64,000 nt of DNA from an uncultured Rhodospirillales bacterium (GTDB taxonomy: Bacteria; Pseudomonadota; Alphaproteobacteria; CACIAM-22H2). This document shows, in pieces, positions 33,220 through 41,906 of this stretch (its first letter is position 1; each line of letters opens with the position of its first letter). The translations under genes and the position numbers were made by a program. The notes below the pieces were generated by a model that was not told the DNA's origin, did not search any database, and was given only the letters and a program-made list of their open reading frames with translations. The stretch covers positions 62,001 to 126,000 of the forward strand of contig CALANV010000018.1 of the NCBI GenBank assembly GCA_937926175.1, read 5' to 3'.

Positions 33220-34232
33220 GCCGGATCCGCGCACGCCTCCGCATGCTGCCGCCGAACGTCCGCGGCGCCCTGTGGATGCTGCTGGCCGCGCTGTCGTTCT
33301 CGACCATGGACGCATGCATCAAGCTGATCGGGCAGCACATGCATGCGCTCGAGATCGCGTTCTTCCGCTGCGCCTTCGGCGGCCTCGCCGTCATGCCCTT
33401 TGTGCTGCGCGCGGGCGTGGGCATCCTGCGCACGGGCCGCTGGGGCGGACATCTCGCCCGCGGCCTCACCGGCTACATGGCGATGGCGCTCGGCTTCTAC
33501 GGCGTCGCGAATCTGCCGCTCGCCGACGCCACGGCGCTGAGCTTCACGCGACCGCTGTTCATGATCGTGCTTGCGGCCATCTTCCTCCACGAGACGGTGC
33601 GCTGGCGGCGCTGGACGGCGACGATGGTCGGCTTCGCCGGCGTCGTCATCATGGTGCGGCCGGGCCTGGCGACGGTCGACATGGCGACCGTGGCCGCCGC
33701 GACCAGCGCGCTGTTCGTCGCCGCCGTGGGCGTGCAGGTGAAGCGGCTCGCCGCGACCGAACGGCCGGAGACCATCATCTTCTACTTCACCCTGATCAGC
33801 TCGCTGCTTTCGCTCGGCCCCGCCCTCTACGTGTGGCGCACGCCGACGCTGCCCGAGCTCTGCGGGCTGATGCTGCTCGGCGCGCTCGGCTCGCTCGGCC
33901 AGTATTTCTCGATCCGCAGCTACCGCATCGCCGAGGCGACGGCGGTCGACCCCGTCGACTATGCGCGGCTCGTGTTCGCGACGTTCTACGGCTTCGTGCT
34001 GTTCGGAAACCTGCCGGACGGCTGGACCATCGCCGGCGCGCTCGTGATCGTCGCCAGCACGCTCTACATCACGCGGCGCGAGGCGAAGCTGCGCCACCCG
34101 GTGACCGCCGGCACCGCGATGCCCGGCGCGCCGGTTCAGGTCGGCACGGCGGGCAGCGTCGCCCCTGGCGACGGCACGACCACGGACGCGGCCAGTCGAG
34201 CGTGGCGGGGCAGAGAATCCGGGCCGGCATAG
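33216..34232 (+). CDS. EamA/DMT family transporter (tandem copy 3)
   Basis: 338 residues. The two EamA repeats show PPNVRGALWMLLAALSFSTM, NLPLADATALSFTRPLFMIV and GSLGQYFSIRSYRIAEATAV. The last ~45 residues (after ITRREAKLRHP) form a Gly/Ala/Thr-rich hydrophilic tail not seen in the other copies. It overlaps copy 2 by 4 bases. Substrate unknown; possibly works in series or as a heteromer with the others, which is inference only. Confidence 0.92.
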   Translation: MSRIRARLRMLPPNVRGALWMLLAALSFSTMDACIKLIGQHMHALEIAFFRCAFGGLAVMPFVLRAGVGILRTGRWGGHLARGLTGYMAMALGFYGVANLPLADATALSFTRPLFMIVLAAIFLHETVRWRRWTATMVGFAGVVIMVRPGLATVDMATVAAATSALFVAAVGVQVKRLAATERPETIIFYFTLISSLLSLGPALYVWRTPTLPELCGLMLLGALGSLGQYFSIRSYRIAEATAVDPVDYARLVFATFYGFVLFGNLPDGWTIAGALVIVASTLYITRREAKLRHPVTAGTAMPGAPVQVGTAGSVAPGDGTTTDAASRAWRGRESGPA

Positions 34233-34299
34233 CTCGACGCCCGGCCCGCGCAGCGGCTACTAGTCAACCGTTTCCCAAACATCGGATCAGGGGCACACC

Positions 34300-35061
34300 A
34301 TGCAGGTGAAAGGGCACGCGGCGATCGTCACGGGCGGCGGATCGGGCCTGGGCGCTGGAACGGCGCGGGCGCTCGCGGCCGCTGGCGCGAAGGTGACGGT
34401 CTTGGACATCAACCTCGCCGACGCGGAGAAGGTCGCAACGGAGATCGGCGGCCTCGCCGTCAAGTGCGACGTCGTGAGCGCGGAGGACGCCGAGCGCGCC
34501 GTCGCCGAGGCGCGCGAGCGGCACGGCGCCGCACGCATTCTCGTCAACTGCGCCGGCATCGCGCCGGCCGCGCGCATCGTCGGCAAGGACGGCCCGCTGC
34601 CGCTCGCCGAATTCACCCGCGTCATCAACGTCAACCTGATCGGCACGTTCAACATGATGCGACTGGTCGCCGCCGATGCGAGCAAGCTCGAGCCGCTTAC
34701 CGACGGCGAACGCGGCGTGATCATCTCCACCGCGTCGGTCGCGGCGTTCGAGGGACAGATCGGCCAAGCCGCCTACGCCGCCTCCAAGGGCGGCGTCGCG
34801 GCGTTGACGCTGCCTGCGGCACGCGAGTTCGCGCGCGTCGGCATCCGCGTCATGGCGATCGCGCCGGGCCTGTTCGGCACGCCGATGCTGCTCGGCATGC
34901 CGCAGCAGGTGCAGGACAGTCTCGCCGCCCAGGTGCCGTTTCCGAACCGCTTCGGCACGCCGGAGGAATACGCGAAGCTGGTCATGCACATCATCGACAA
35001 TCCGATGCTCAACGGCGAGGTCATCCGCCTCGACGGCGCCATCCGCATGGGACCGCGCTGA
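34300..35061 (+). CDS. SDR family dehydrogenase, 3-hydroxyacyl-CoA dehydrogenase type II-like
   Basis: 253 residues. Cofactor motif IVTGGGSGLGAGTARALAAA, NAG-type motif NCAGIAP, catalytic Ser in IISTASVAAFEGQIGQ and YAASKGG (Tyr-Lys pair). The sequence, including FGTPMLLGMPQQVQDSLAAQ and FPNRFGTPEEYAKLV, matches HSD17B10/short-chain 3-hydroxyacyl-CoA dehydrogenases, acting in fatty-acid or branched-chain amino-acid breakdown. An AGGGG precedes the ATG. It stands alone after the EamA cluster. Confidence 0.92.
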   Translation: MQVKGHAAIVTGGGSGLGAGTARALAAAGAKVTVLDINLADAEKVATEIGGLAVKCDVVSAEDAERAVAEARERHGAARILVNCAGIAPAARIVGKDGPLPLAEFTRVINVNLIGTFNMMRLVAADASKLEPLTDGERGVIISTASVAAFEGQIGQAAYAASKGGVAALTLPAAREFARVGIRVMAIAPGLFGTPMLLGMPQQVQDSLAAQVPFPNRFGTPEEYAKLVMHIIDNPMLNGEVIRLDGAIRMGPR

Positions 35062-35373
35062 CGCCGTTCCATACGGGACAGCCGTCGAGCCCAGCCTGAA
35101 CCGTATCGCTCGAGGACAACCGGACACCGGAAACGATTTCTGGCGCCCCCGCCCTTGTTTGCGGCGCGAAGATCCAGCGATCCGTGACCGGAAGCGCCCT
35201 GATCTTTCGGGCATCGCCCGGGATCGACTTTGTGGCGGCAGCGCGCCGGGCCTAGAGTGAGATGGAGCGACGCGAAGACCGCGGCACATCCGCGACGGCT
35301 GCCGCGTGCGACCGCAGCCACGACACGTCACGTCGGAAACCTGCTTCCGCCGCCGTCGAACGGGAGGCGCCTC
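35062..35373. other. Intergenic stretch without a supported gene
   Basis: 312 bases between the SDR gene and the exported protein. No family similarity and no clear hairpin-plus-T terminator. It probably carries the promoter of the gene at 35374, but no convincing -35/-10 pair could be chosen. Confidence 0.4.
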
Positions 35374-35994
35374 ATGCACGTGCCGAAGCGGGTCTTCCTC
35401 GCAGCCGTTCTTGTCCTGGTCGGCAGCCTTGCGTCGGCGCACGACGCCCTGGTCCGTCAGAGTTGCCATTACGCCGAGCCGGCCGATTTCCTGGAAGCGG
35501 TCGCATATTCTCTCCTGCAGCAAGGAACCGCCTATCGGGAAGCCGCCCGGTCGCGCGAGGCGGCCGGCGACGTCGTCGAGGCGGCTTGGCTCTTCGGCCT
35601 CGCGCACGGCCTCTACCGGGCAGCGATCCATTACGGCGTGACCAAGGAACCGCTCGAGATCGAAGCCGTCATGCTGCCGAGCGGAAAACAGGCGGCCGCC
35701 GAGCTGGGCCGGCTGATCTTCCAGCGCGCGCAAGATCCAGCCCAGCGTGGCGAGAGCCTATTCTGGCTCGTGCTGTCGCAGAGCGGCGAGATCGACGATC
35801 CCGACCGCCTCGCCGAGACGCTCGTCCGTGATCACGGGCTGCGTGATGCCGACCGCCGCCTGATCACCGGTGCCCGGCAAGCGGTGACGACGTGGCTGCG
35901 CGCCCCCTGGTGGACCGCGGCGTCCGCCCCGCGTCGCGGCGACGTCGCGGTGGACTGGATCGTGGTGCGGCGGGCTAGGCCGCGAGATCGATGA
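35374..35994 (+). CDS. Exported hypothetical protein with TPR-like helices
   Basis: 206 residues from ATG 35374 (GGGAGG lies seven bases upstream). A signal peptide covers about 1-22 (AAVLVLVGSLASA-HD). The mature part is helical and Ala-rich, e.g. ARSREAAGDVVEAAWLFGLA and AELGRLIFQRAQDPAQRGES, as in Sel1/TPR-like proteins. No family recognised. Its last 20 bases overlap the convergent phhB gene. Likely periplasmic; function unknown. Confidence 0.75.
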   Translation: MHVPKRVFLAAVLVLVGSLASAHDALVRQSCHYAEPADFLEAVAYSLLQQGTAYREAARSREAAGDVVEAAWLFGLAHGLYRAAIHYGVTKEPLEIEAVMLPSGKQAAAELGRLIFQRAQDPAQRGESLFWLVLSQSGEIDDPDRLAETLVRDHGLRDADRRLITGARQAVTTWLRAPWWTAASAPRRGDVAVDWIVVRRARPRDR

Positions 35995-36262
35995 ACTTGG
36001 CGAGCCGGATGTCGCGTTCGGTCAGTCCACCCGCATCGTGCGTCGACAACGTGATGTGGACGCGGTTGTAGACGTTGGACCATTCGGGATGATGGTCCAT
36101 CTTCTCGGCCATCAGCGCGACGCGCGTCATGAATGCGAACGCCGCGTTGAAATCCTTGAAGCGGAACTCCTTCTGGATCGCGTCGCGGTCCGGTGCGAGG
36201 GTCCAGCCCTGCAGTTCCGCCAACGCCTTGCCCCGCGCCTCGCCGGTCAGTCTTTCCGTCAT
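35975..36262 (-). CDS. phhB: 4a-hydroxytetrahydrobiopterin dehydratase (pterin-4a-carbinolamine dehydratase)
   Basis: 95 residues from ATG 36262, preceded by GGGAGG. The family signature is present: FNAAFAFMTRVALMAEKMDHHPEW with the adjacent catalytic histidines, then VYNRVHITLSTHDAGGLTER. The enzyme dehydrates the 4a-carbinolamine formed by phenylalanine hydroxylase; many bacteria with the gene lack that hydroxylase nearby, as here. A longer frame adds nine residues upstream without support. Confidence 0.93.
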   Translation of the reverse strand: MTERLTGEARGKALAELQGWTLAPDRDAIQKEFRFKDFNAAFAFMTRVALMAEKMDHHPEWSNVYNRVHITLSTHDAGGLTERDIRLAKFIDLAA

Positions 36263-36352
36263 CCCATCCTCCCAAGCTGCGCATGACACGCAGGTCCGAT
36301 ATGAGCGTGGACCGGCTTTCGTCGTTGATCAAGTCGCGCTAGCTTTTCCCGC

Positions 36353-36757
36353 ATGAGTTTGCCCGAGATCCGCCCGCCCTCGCTTGCCGACATCGAACGG
36401 CTTGCCTACGACGCGCTCAAGACGATTCCCGACGAGCTGCGCCAGTACGTCCGTAACGTGGTGATCCGCGTCGAGGAGTTTCCCGACGAGGAAACGGAGC
36501 AGGAGATGAACCTCGAGAGCCCGTTCGACCTGCTCGGCCTCTATCGCGGCGTCGATCTGATTCACAAAAGCGTCACGGACCCGAACGCCATGCCCGACAT
36601 GGTGTTCCTGTACCGCCGGCCGCTGCTCGACTACTGGTGCGAAAGCGGCGAGGATCTCGCCCACATCGTCCGCCACGTCCTGATCCACGAGATCGGCCAC
36701 CACTTCGGATTCTCCGACGCGGATATGGCGGCGATCGAGGCGCAGAGTATCGAGTAA
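36353..36757 (+). CDS. Zincin-like metallopeptidase family protein
   Basis: A 134-residue soluble protein with the zinc motif HEIGHHFGFSD near the C-terminus, typical of the short 'metallopeptidase family protein' group. Preceding conserved stretches are FDLLGLYRGVDLIHKS and PDMVFLYRRPLLDYW. Natural substrate is not established. It is divergent from phhB with a ~90-base gap; the hydratase gene on the other strand is convergent 51 bases downstream. Confidence 0.9.
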   Translation: MSLPEIRPPSLADIERLAYDALKTIPDELRQYVRNVVIRVEEFPDEETEQEMNLESPFDLLGLYRGVDLIHKSVTDPNAMPDMVFLYRRPLLDYWCESGEDLAHIVRHVLIHEIGHHFGFSDADMAAIEAQSIE

Positions 36758-36808
36758 GGGCGGCGGCAAGACCGCGCGCGGCACCGTCGGGCGGCGCGGC
36801 AGAGACGC

Positions 36809-37591
36809 TCAGCACAATTCCAGTCGCACCGACCCCAGCCCGTCGACCGTGAAGACGGCGGTGTCGCCCGGCGCGATCGATACGGTGGCGACGAGGCTGC
36901 CGGTGATCACGACCATGTCGCGGCGGATCGGCCGGCCGCGCGTCGCGACGAGATTGGCGAGCCAGGCGAGCGCACCCAGGGGATCGTCGGCTTTGCCCTC
37001 GCTCACCGGCCGGCCGTTGATCGCGAGGCGTCCGTGGAGCCGACAGGGATCGATGTCCCGCCGCATCTCGACCGGTGCGCCGAGAACGACGCCCGCATTC
37101 CAGCAATTGTCGACGATCATGCTGTAGGCGTCGGTCTCGCGATAGACGGCGTTGCGGTCCTCGATCAGCTCGAAGGCCGGCATCAGCGCGGCGATGGCAT
37201 CCCGGACGCTTTCCGCCGTGTACGGCGCCGCGCGCGGCGGCAGGTCGGCGCCCAAGCGAAAGGCGATCTCGCATTCGAGGCGGAGGTTGACGAAATCCGC
37301 GCACGTGAGCCGGGCCGGCGCGGAGTGCACGGTGTTCGCGAAGATGACGCCGCCGCACGGATGGTCGATTCCCATCAGTTCTTGCATCACCTTCGTCGTG
37401 GTCGCGATCTTGAGTCCGGCGACGGGACCATGCGTCGGTCGCGCAAGAGCGTGGAAGACCTCCTGCGCGGCATAGGCATCATCGAGCGTGCATGGCCGGA
37501 GCTCCGGGGGCAGGTTGCGATACGGCTCGCGCCGCTGGTGCGCCTGCCACATGAACCGTGCCGCCTCTTCGATCCGGTCTGCCGCGTCCAT
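36809..37591 (-). CDS. 2-keto-4-pentenoate hydratase / FAH-superfamily hydratase
   Basis: 260 residues from ATG 37591 (GAGGGGG upstream). The fold and metal site of the fumarylacetoacetate-hydrolase superfamily are visible: LECEIAFRLG (metal Glu pair) and AFELIEDRNAV, plus MIVDNCWNAGVVLG. Such enzymes add water to 2-oxopent-4-enoate or act as related decarboxylases in aromatic meta-cleavage pathways. No other meta-cleavage genes are adjacent; it is the last gene of an operon with a methyltransferase, UDG and sirtuin (26-base gap). Confidence 0.88.
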   Translation of the reverse strand: MDAADRIEEAARFMWQAHQRREPYRNLPPELRPCTLDDAYAAQEVFHALARPTHGPVAGLKIATTTKVMQELMGIDHPCGGVIFANTVHSAPARLTCADFVNLRLECEIAFRLGADLPPRAAPYTAESVRDAIAALMPAFELIEDRNAVYRETDAYSMIVDNCWNAGVVLGAPVEMRRDIDPCRLHGRLAINGRPVSEGKADDPLGALAWLANLVATRGRPIRRDMVVITGSLVATVSIAPGDTAVFTVDGLGSVRLELC

Positions 37592-37617
37592 CGCCCCCTC
37601 GCCGCTGATATCTGCCG

Positions 37618-38358
37618 TCAGTACGCCCGCCGCATCAGGTAGAACACGTAACCGAACGAGTCGCCGTCGCGACGGAAGATGTCGATCTCGCGCTCGACGG
37701 TCGCAATCTCCCGGCGCAGGGCGTCGTCGGCCGCGTCCTTGATGGCGGCGATCCGGGCCTGCAACGGATCGTAATACTCCGCCCACCACGCCGTCACCGG
37801 CAGCACGAACGTGTCCAGCACCTTGAAGCCGGCGTCGCGCGCACGTTGCATGTTCTCCTTGATGCCGGCCATGTCCGGATAGGCCTCGGACCAGAAGCGC
37901 ACGGCCGCATCGGGACGCTCGTCGACGAGCCATGAGCACTCGGTCACGGCGACAAAGCCGCCGGTGCGAAGCCACGGCCGGCATAGGGCCAGCCCGCGCG
38001 CGAAACCGACGATGTAGATCGCGCCCTCGGACCAGATCAGATCGAAGCTGTCGGGCGGCAGATCGAGCGCCGCCATGTCGGCCTCGCGCGGTTCGATCCG
38101 GTCCGCGACGCCGCGGGCGCGGGCATTCGCCGCCAGCTCGTCGAGATAGGGCCGATGAATGTCCACGGCCACGATGCGCGCCCCGGGCAGCGATTCCGCC
38201 AGGACGAGGGTCTGACGCCCGGTGCCGCAGCCGAGATCGAGGATGCGCGGCTGCTGCGGCAGCGGCGGAAGCCGGCGCAGCGCTGCGCGCGTACAGGCGT
38301 CGCTGCCGGGTCCCTGGCGCGGCAGACCGCTGAACAACGTCCGAACCGCGCCCGTCAT
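37618..38358 (-). CDS. Class I SAM-dependent methyltransferase
   Basis: 246 residues from the ATG at 38358, which overlaps the UDG stop (ATGA). Motif I is RILDLGCGTGRQTLVLAESL, motif IV FDLIWSEGAIYIVGF, with GFVAVTECSWLVDERP after it. The pattern resembles small-molecule (UbiE-like) methyltransferases that act on cysteine- or phosphoethanolamine-like substrates; substrate undetermined. The C-terminus EREIDIFRRDGDSFGYVFYL is frequent in this group. Confidence 0.88.
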   Translation of the reverse strand: MTGAVRTLFSGLPRQGPGSDACTRAALRRLPPLPQQPRILDLGCGTGRQTLVLAESLPGARIVAVDIHRPYLDELAANARARGVADRIEPREADMAALDLPPDSFDLIWSEGAIYIVGFARGLALCRPWLRTGGFVAVTECSWLVDERPDAAVRFWSEAYPDMAGIKENMQRARDAGFKVLDTFVLPVTAWWAEYYDPLQARIAAIKDAADDALRREIATVEREIDIFRRDGDSFGYVFYLMRRAY

Positions 38359-38975
38359 CGTCCGTCGTCCGGCGCCAGCAGACGGGATACCTGCCGGCGC
38401 AGATACGGCAGCACGTCGCGCGCGAACCACGGATTGCGATCGAGCCACGCCGTATTGCGCCATGAAGGATGCGGCAGCGGCAGAAACTCGGGCAGGTAGT
38501 CGCGCCACGCGGCGATCGTTTCGGTCATTGTTCGCTTGCGCCGTTCGCCCAGGTAATACGCCTGGGCATAGGAGCCGACGAGCAGCGTGAGCGTCACCGC
38601 CGGTAGCAGCGGCCGGATGCGCGGATGCCAGGTCGGCGCACAAATCTTCATCGGCGGCCGGTCGCCGCCGTTCTTGTCGACGCCCGGATAGCACAGACCG
38701 ACCGGCATGATGCCGAGCCGCGGATTGCCATAGAACGTCTCGCGATCGATGCCGAGCCAATCGCGCAGCCGGTCGCCGCTGCGATCATTGAACGGCAGCC
38801 CGGTTTCGTGCACGCGCGTGCCCGGCGCCTGGCTGACGATGAGAAGGCGCGACGTCGGCCGCACCAGCAGCACCGGGCGCGGCCCGAGCGGCAGCTCGTC
38901 CGCGCAGAGCCGGCAGGCCCGCACCGCCCGCAGCGCCTCGTCGAGCGAACGATCGGCTTCGGTACTGACGGTCAC
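38355..38975 (-). CDS. Uracil-DNA glycosylase family protein
   Basis: 206 residues from a GTG start preceded by GAAGGAG. Motif A is LLIVSQAPGTRVHETGLPFN (AxPG... type); motif B is LPLPHPSWRN with the catalytic-region histidine. Between them is the PVGLCYPG pattern seen in short UDG-superfamily proteins of proteobacteria. There is only one CxxC (RACRLC) near the N-terminus, so a full four-cysteine iron-sulfur site is not evident. It excises uracil or other damaged bases by family inference. Overlaps both neighbours. Confidence 0.88.
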   Translation of the reverse strand: MTVSTEADRSLDEALRAVRACRLCADELPLGPRPVLLVRPTSRLLIVSQAPGTRVHETGLPFNDRSGDRLRDWLGIDRETFYGNPRLGIMPVGLCYPGVDKNGGDRPPMKICAPTWHPRIRPLLPAVTLTLLVGSYAQAYYLGERRKRTMTETIAAWRDYLPEFLPLPHPSWRNTAWLDRNPWFARDVLPYLRRQVSRLLAPDDGR

Positions 38976-39685
38976 GATTTCTCCTTCAAAAGCCGCGATA
39001 CATAGGCCGGCACGACCTCGCTTGCGGGTCCGTAGATCGCCTCGGCGAACAGGCTGTGGCCCTCGGACGGCTCGAGGTTGAGCTCGACCGTGTGGGCGCC
39101 GGCCGCGCGTGCCTCGGCGACGAACCCGGCGGCGGGATAGACGTTGCCCGACGTACCGATGGAGATGAACAGGGCGCAGTTCCCCAACGCGGCGTAGACT
39201 TCATCGAGATGGAACGGCATCTCGCCGAACCACACCACATGCGGCCTGAGCCCGCCGGCCCGGCCGCAGACCGGGCAGACAAGCGTCACGTCCAGGTCGT
39301 CCCGGCAGGCGCGCACGTCGTCGCAGGCGCTGCAGCGCGACTTGAGCAGCTCACCATGGATATGGCGGAGATTGCGCGAGCCGGCGCGTTCGTGCAGGTC
39401 GTCGATGTTCTGCGTCACCAGCAGCACCGGACCCGGCCATTCGGCTTCGAGGCGCGCCAGGGCGAAATGCGCCGGGTTGGGGGCGACGCCCGGCGCCAGC
39501 AGCCCGCGCCGGCGCGCGTTGTAGAAGGCGTGGACACGGGCCGGGTCGCGGGCGAAGGCCTCGGGCGTGGCGACGTCCTCGACACGAACCCGGGACCAGA
39601 TTCCGCCGGCATCGCGGAACGTGTCGAGGCCGGACTCCTTGGAAATTCCGGCGCCGGTCAGGATGACGATCGACCGTTCGGACAT
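38972..39685 (-). CDS. cobB: NAD-dependent protein deacylase, sirtuin (CobB type)
   Basis: 237 residues from ATG 39685. Sirtuin signatures: ILTGAGISKESGLDTFRD, TQNIDDLHERAGS with catalytic His in the following HGEL, and the zinc cysteines CSACDDVRAC and CPVCG. The stretch FYNARRR has a Tyr-x-x-Arg pair, the feature of class III sirtuins that favour succinyl- and other acidic acyl-lysines. The stop overlaps the UDG GTG by 4 bases, making it the first gene of the operon. Confidence 0.93.
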   Translation of the reverse strand: MSERSIVILTGAGISKESGLDTFRDAGGIWSRVRVEDVATPEAFARDPARVHAFYNARRRGLLAPGVAPNPAHFALARLEAEWPGPVLLVTQNIDDLHERAGSRNLRHIHGELLKSRCSACDDVRACRDDLDVTLVCPVCGRAGGLRPHVVWFGEMPFHLDEVYAALGNCALFISIGTSGNVYPAAGFVAEARAAGAHTVELNLEPSEGHSLFAEAIYGPASEVVPAYVSRLLKEKS

Positions 39686-39850
39686 GGCCTGCATGCTATC
39701 GCGCCCGATGCCGGCGTTCACCCGTATCCGCCTGCATCCCGGTCACGGGCGAAATCAAGGCAAGGCCGGCGACAACCGGTGAACGCGATCTTGGGCAAGA
39801 ATCGACAATCGGCTATGGGTTGGCGGCCAAGCATAACCGCCGCCATCGCC

Positions 39851-40324
39851 ATGCTCAAAGTCCTGTTCGTCTGTACGGGGAACATCTGCCGCTCGCCGAC
39901 CGCCGAGGGCGTGTTGCGCGAGATGGCGAAGCGCCGCGGACTCGCCGACCGTATCGACGTCGATTCCTGCGGTACGCACGACTACCATGTCGGCGAGCCG
40001 CCGGATTCCCGTTCCGTCGCCTGCGCCGCGCGGCGCGGCTACGACATTTCCGGCCTGCGCGCCCGCATGTTCGACAAGGACGATTTCGACCGCTTCGATC
40101 TGCTGATCGCGCTCGATCGCGGCCACGAGCGGATCCTGAAGCGCCACGCCCCTCCGCATGCGCGGGACAAGATCCGGCTGCTGATGAGTTACGCCCCTGA
40201 GTTCGGGCTCACCGACGTGCCGGATCCGTATTACGGCGACGTGGACGATTTCGAGCACGCGCTGGACCTGATCGAGAGCGCCGCCGCACGGCTTCTCGAC
40301 GACCTCGAATCACGACTGGCATGA
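39851..40324 (+). CDS. Low-molecular-weight phosphatase of the LMW-PTP family
   Basis: A 157-residue cytosolic protein. The P-loop VCTGNICRSP (CX5R) is near the N-terminus, and the general-acid segment VPDPYYGDVDDFEHALDLIE is in the C-terminal part. It overlaps the fructosamine-kinase gene by 4 bases. LMW-PTP homologues can dephosphorylate ribulosamine-5-phosphates on proteins, which would feed the kinase encoded next; a tyrosine phosphatase role is the alternative. Confidence 0.92.
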   Translation: MLKVLFVCTGNICRSPTAEGVLREMAKRRGLADRIDVDSCGTHDYHVGEPPDSRSVACAARRGYDISGLRARMFDKDDFDRFDLLIALDRGHERILKRHAPPHARDKIRLLMSYAPEFGLTDVPDPYYGDVDDFEHALDLIESAAARLLDDLESRLA

Positions 40325-41172
40325 GCCCGGGTGCCGACAGGCGGGCACGGATCGAACAGGCCACAGGCGCCACCGTCGTCCGCAGCGCGCCGCTCGGTGG
40401 CGGCTGCATTGCCGACGTGCGGCGGATCGAGCTTGCGGACGGAAGGCGCCTGGTCGCCAAGTTCGGCCGCGGACTCGCGATCGAAGCCTGGATGCTGCGC
40501 TGGCTCAAGGAGCGGGCCGATGCGCCCGTGCCGGCGGTGCATCACGCCGACGACGATCTGCTGCTGATGGACTACGTCGAGCACGACGGCGGCCTGTCGA
40601 CATCGGCCGAAGCGCATCTGGGCGAGATCGTCGCGGCGCTTCACGCCGTGACGGGACCGAGCTTCGGGTTCGAGCGCGACACGGTGCTGGGCGGTCTGCC
40701 ACAGCCCAATCCGGCGACGCCCGACTGGCGCGACTTCTTCCGGGATCACCGGCTGCTCTACATGGCCAGCCTTGCCGCGGCGGCGGGCCGGCTGCCGGCG
40801 CGAACCATGACCCGCATCGAGCGCCTCGCCGCGCGTCTCGACCGCTGGATCGACTCACCCGCGCCGCCCACCCTGGTCCACGGCGATCTGTGGGCCGGCA
40901 ACATCCTGAGCCGGGGTTCGCGCGTCGTCGCCCTCATCGATCCGGCGATTCATTTCGCCGATCCGGAGATCGAACTCGCCTTCATGACGCTGTTCGGCAG
41001 CGTCGGCGACACGTTCTTCGCAAGCTACGACGCCCGCCACCCGATCAAGCCGGGCTTCTTCGAGGTGCGGCGCGATCTCTACAATCTCTACCCGCTCCTG
41101 GTGCATGTCCGCCTGTTCGGCGGATCCTATCTGCACCAAGTCGAGCGCACGCTCGACCGCTTCGGCGTCTAG
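40321..41172 (+). CDS. Fructosamine/ribulosamine 3-kinase family protein
   Basis: 283 residues. Kinase signatures: GGGCIADVRRIELADGRRLV, FGRGLAIEAWMLRWL, TLVHGDLWAGNIL (catalytic Asp) and ALIDPAIHFADPEIELAFM (metal Asp). The family phosphorylates C3 of ketoamines, leading to spontaneous removal of sugars from glycated proteins; bacterial members mostly prefer ribulosamines and erythrulosamines. The ATG overlaps the LMW-PTP stop, a pairing also known elsewhere and consistent with protein deglycation. Confidence 0.93.
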   Translation: MSPGADRRARIEQATGATVVRSAPLGGGCIADVRRIELADGRRLVAKFGRGLAIEAWMLRWLKERADAPVPAVHHADDDLLLMDYVEHDGGLSTSAEAHLGEIVAALHAVTGPSFGFERDTVLGGLPQPNPATPDWRDFFRDHRLLYMASLAAAAGRLPARTMTRIERLAARLDRWIDSPAPPTLVHGDLWAGNILSRGSRVVALIDPAIHFADPEIELAFMTLFGSVGDTFFASYDARHPIKPGFFEVRRDLYNLYPLLVHVRLFGGSYLHQVERTLDRFGV

Positions 41173-41209
41173 GACGCCGAACGCGACGCGACAGCGCCTG
41201 CGCCGCCGC

Positions 41210-41758
41210 TCATGCCGCGGCGCGGATCAGCGGATATTCGGCTTCCTCGTGGTAGATCGCGCCCTCGGGCTTGCGATAGCTCGAGAACAGGCTGAAGCTG
41301 TCGACCGGGATCGGGCCGGCGCGAAACATGTTGTTCTGCGCGAGGAAGGCTGAGACGCGGCCGACCGGCGTGTCGCGCAACCGCGCGAGCGTGATGTGCG
41401 GGGTGAAGCGGCGCTCCTCGGGTTCGAGGCCGATGCGGACGAGCGACGACTCCACGCGCGCCTGCAGCGCCGCGAGCTCCTGGTTCTTCTCGACCCGCAC
41501 CCACAAGGTCCGGACCTGATCGCCCGTCTCGAAGTGACCGACGCCCGCCAGCGAAATGTCGAACTGGCGCGTGCGCACGGTGGAGAGCGCGTGATGGATG
41601 TCCTCCATCTCGGCCTCGCGAACCTCGCCGATGAAGCGCAGCGTCAGATGCAGATTTTCGGGCGGGACCCAGCGCGCGCCGGGGACGCCGACGCACAGAC
41701 CCGCGAGCCGCGCGCGGATGTCCTCGGGAAGGCCGATGCCGACGAACAGGCGGATCAT
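41210..41758 (-). CDS. thpR: RNA 2',3'-cyclic phosphodiesterase (2H family)
   Basis: 182 residues from ATG 41758, preceded by AGGAGG. Two HxTx motifs define the 2H phosphoesterase fold: NLHLTLRFIGEV and RRFTPHITLARLR. The family (ThpR/LigT) hydrolyses 2',3'-cyclic phosphates on RNA ends. A longer frame upstream adds non-family residues. It stands alone, convergent with the fructosamine-kinase gene. Confidence 0.93.
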   Translation of the reverse strand: MIRLFVGIGLPEDIRARLAGLCVGVPGARWVPPENLHLTLRFIGEVREAEMEDIHHALSTVRTRQFDISLAGVGHFETGDQVRTLWVRVEKNQELAALQARVESSLVRIGLEPEERRFTPHITLARLRDTPVGRVSAFLAQNNMFRAGPIPVDSFSLFSSYRKPEGAIYHEEAEYPLIRAAA

Positions 41759-41906
41759 GGTGCCTCCTGTAACGCGGAACGGGCTTGGCCGGCGCCGCGC
41801 CGACGGCTTAGCCAAGGCTCACGATTCCGGATAGCCGATTTGCGTCAATCGATCAAACGTTATCTCCGTCGTTTGGCGATTTGGTGGCACGACCCCGGAC
41901 CGGAAT

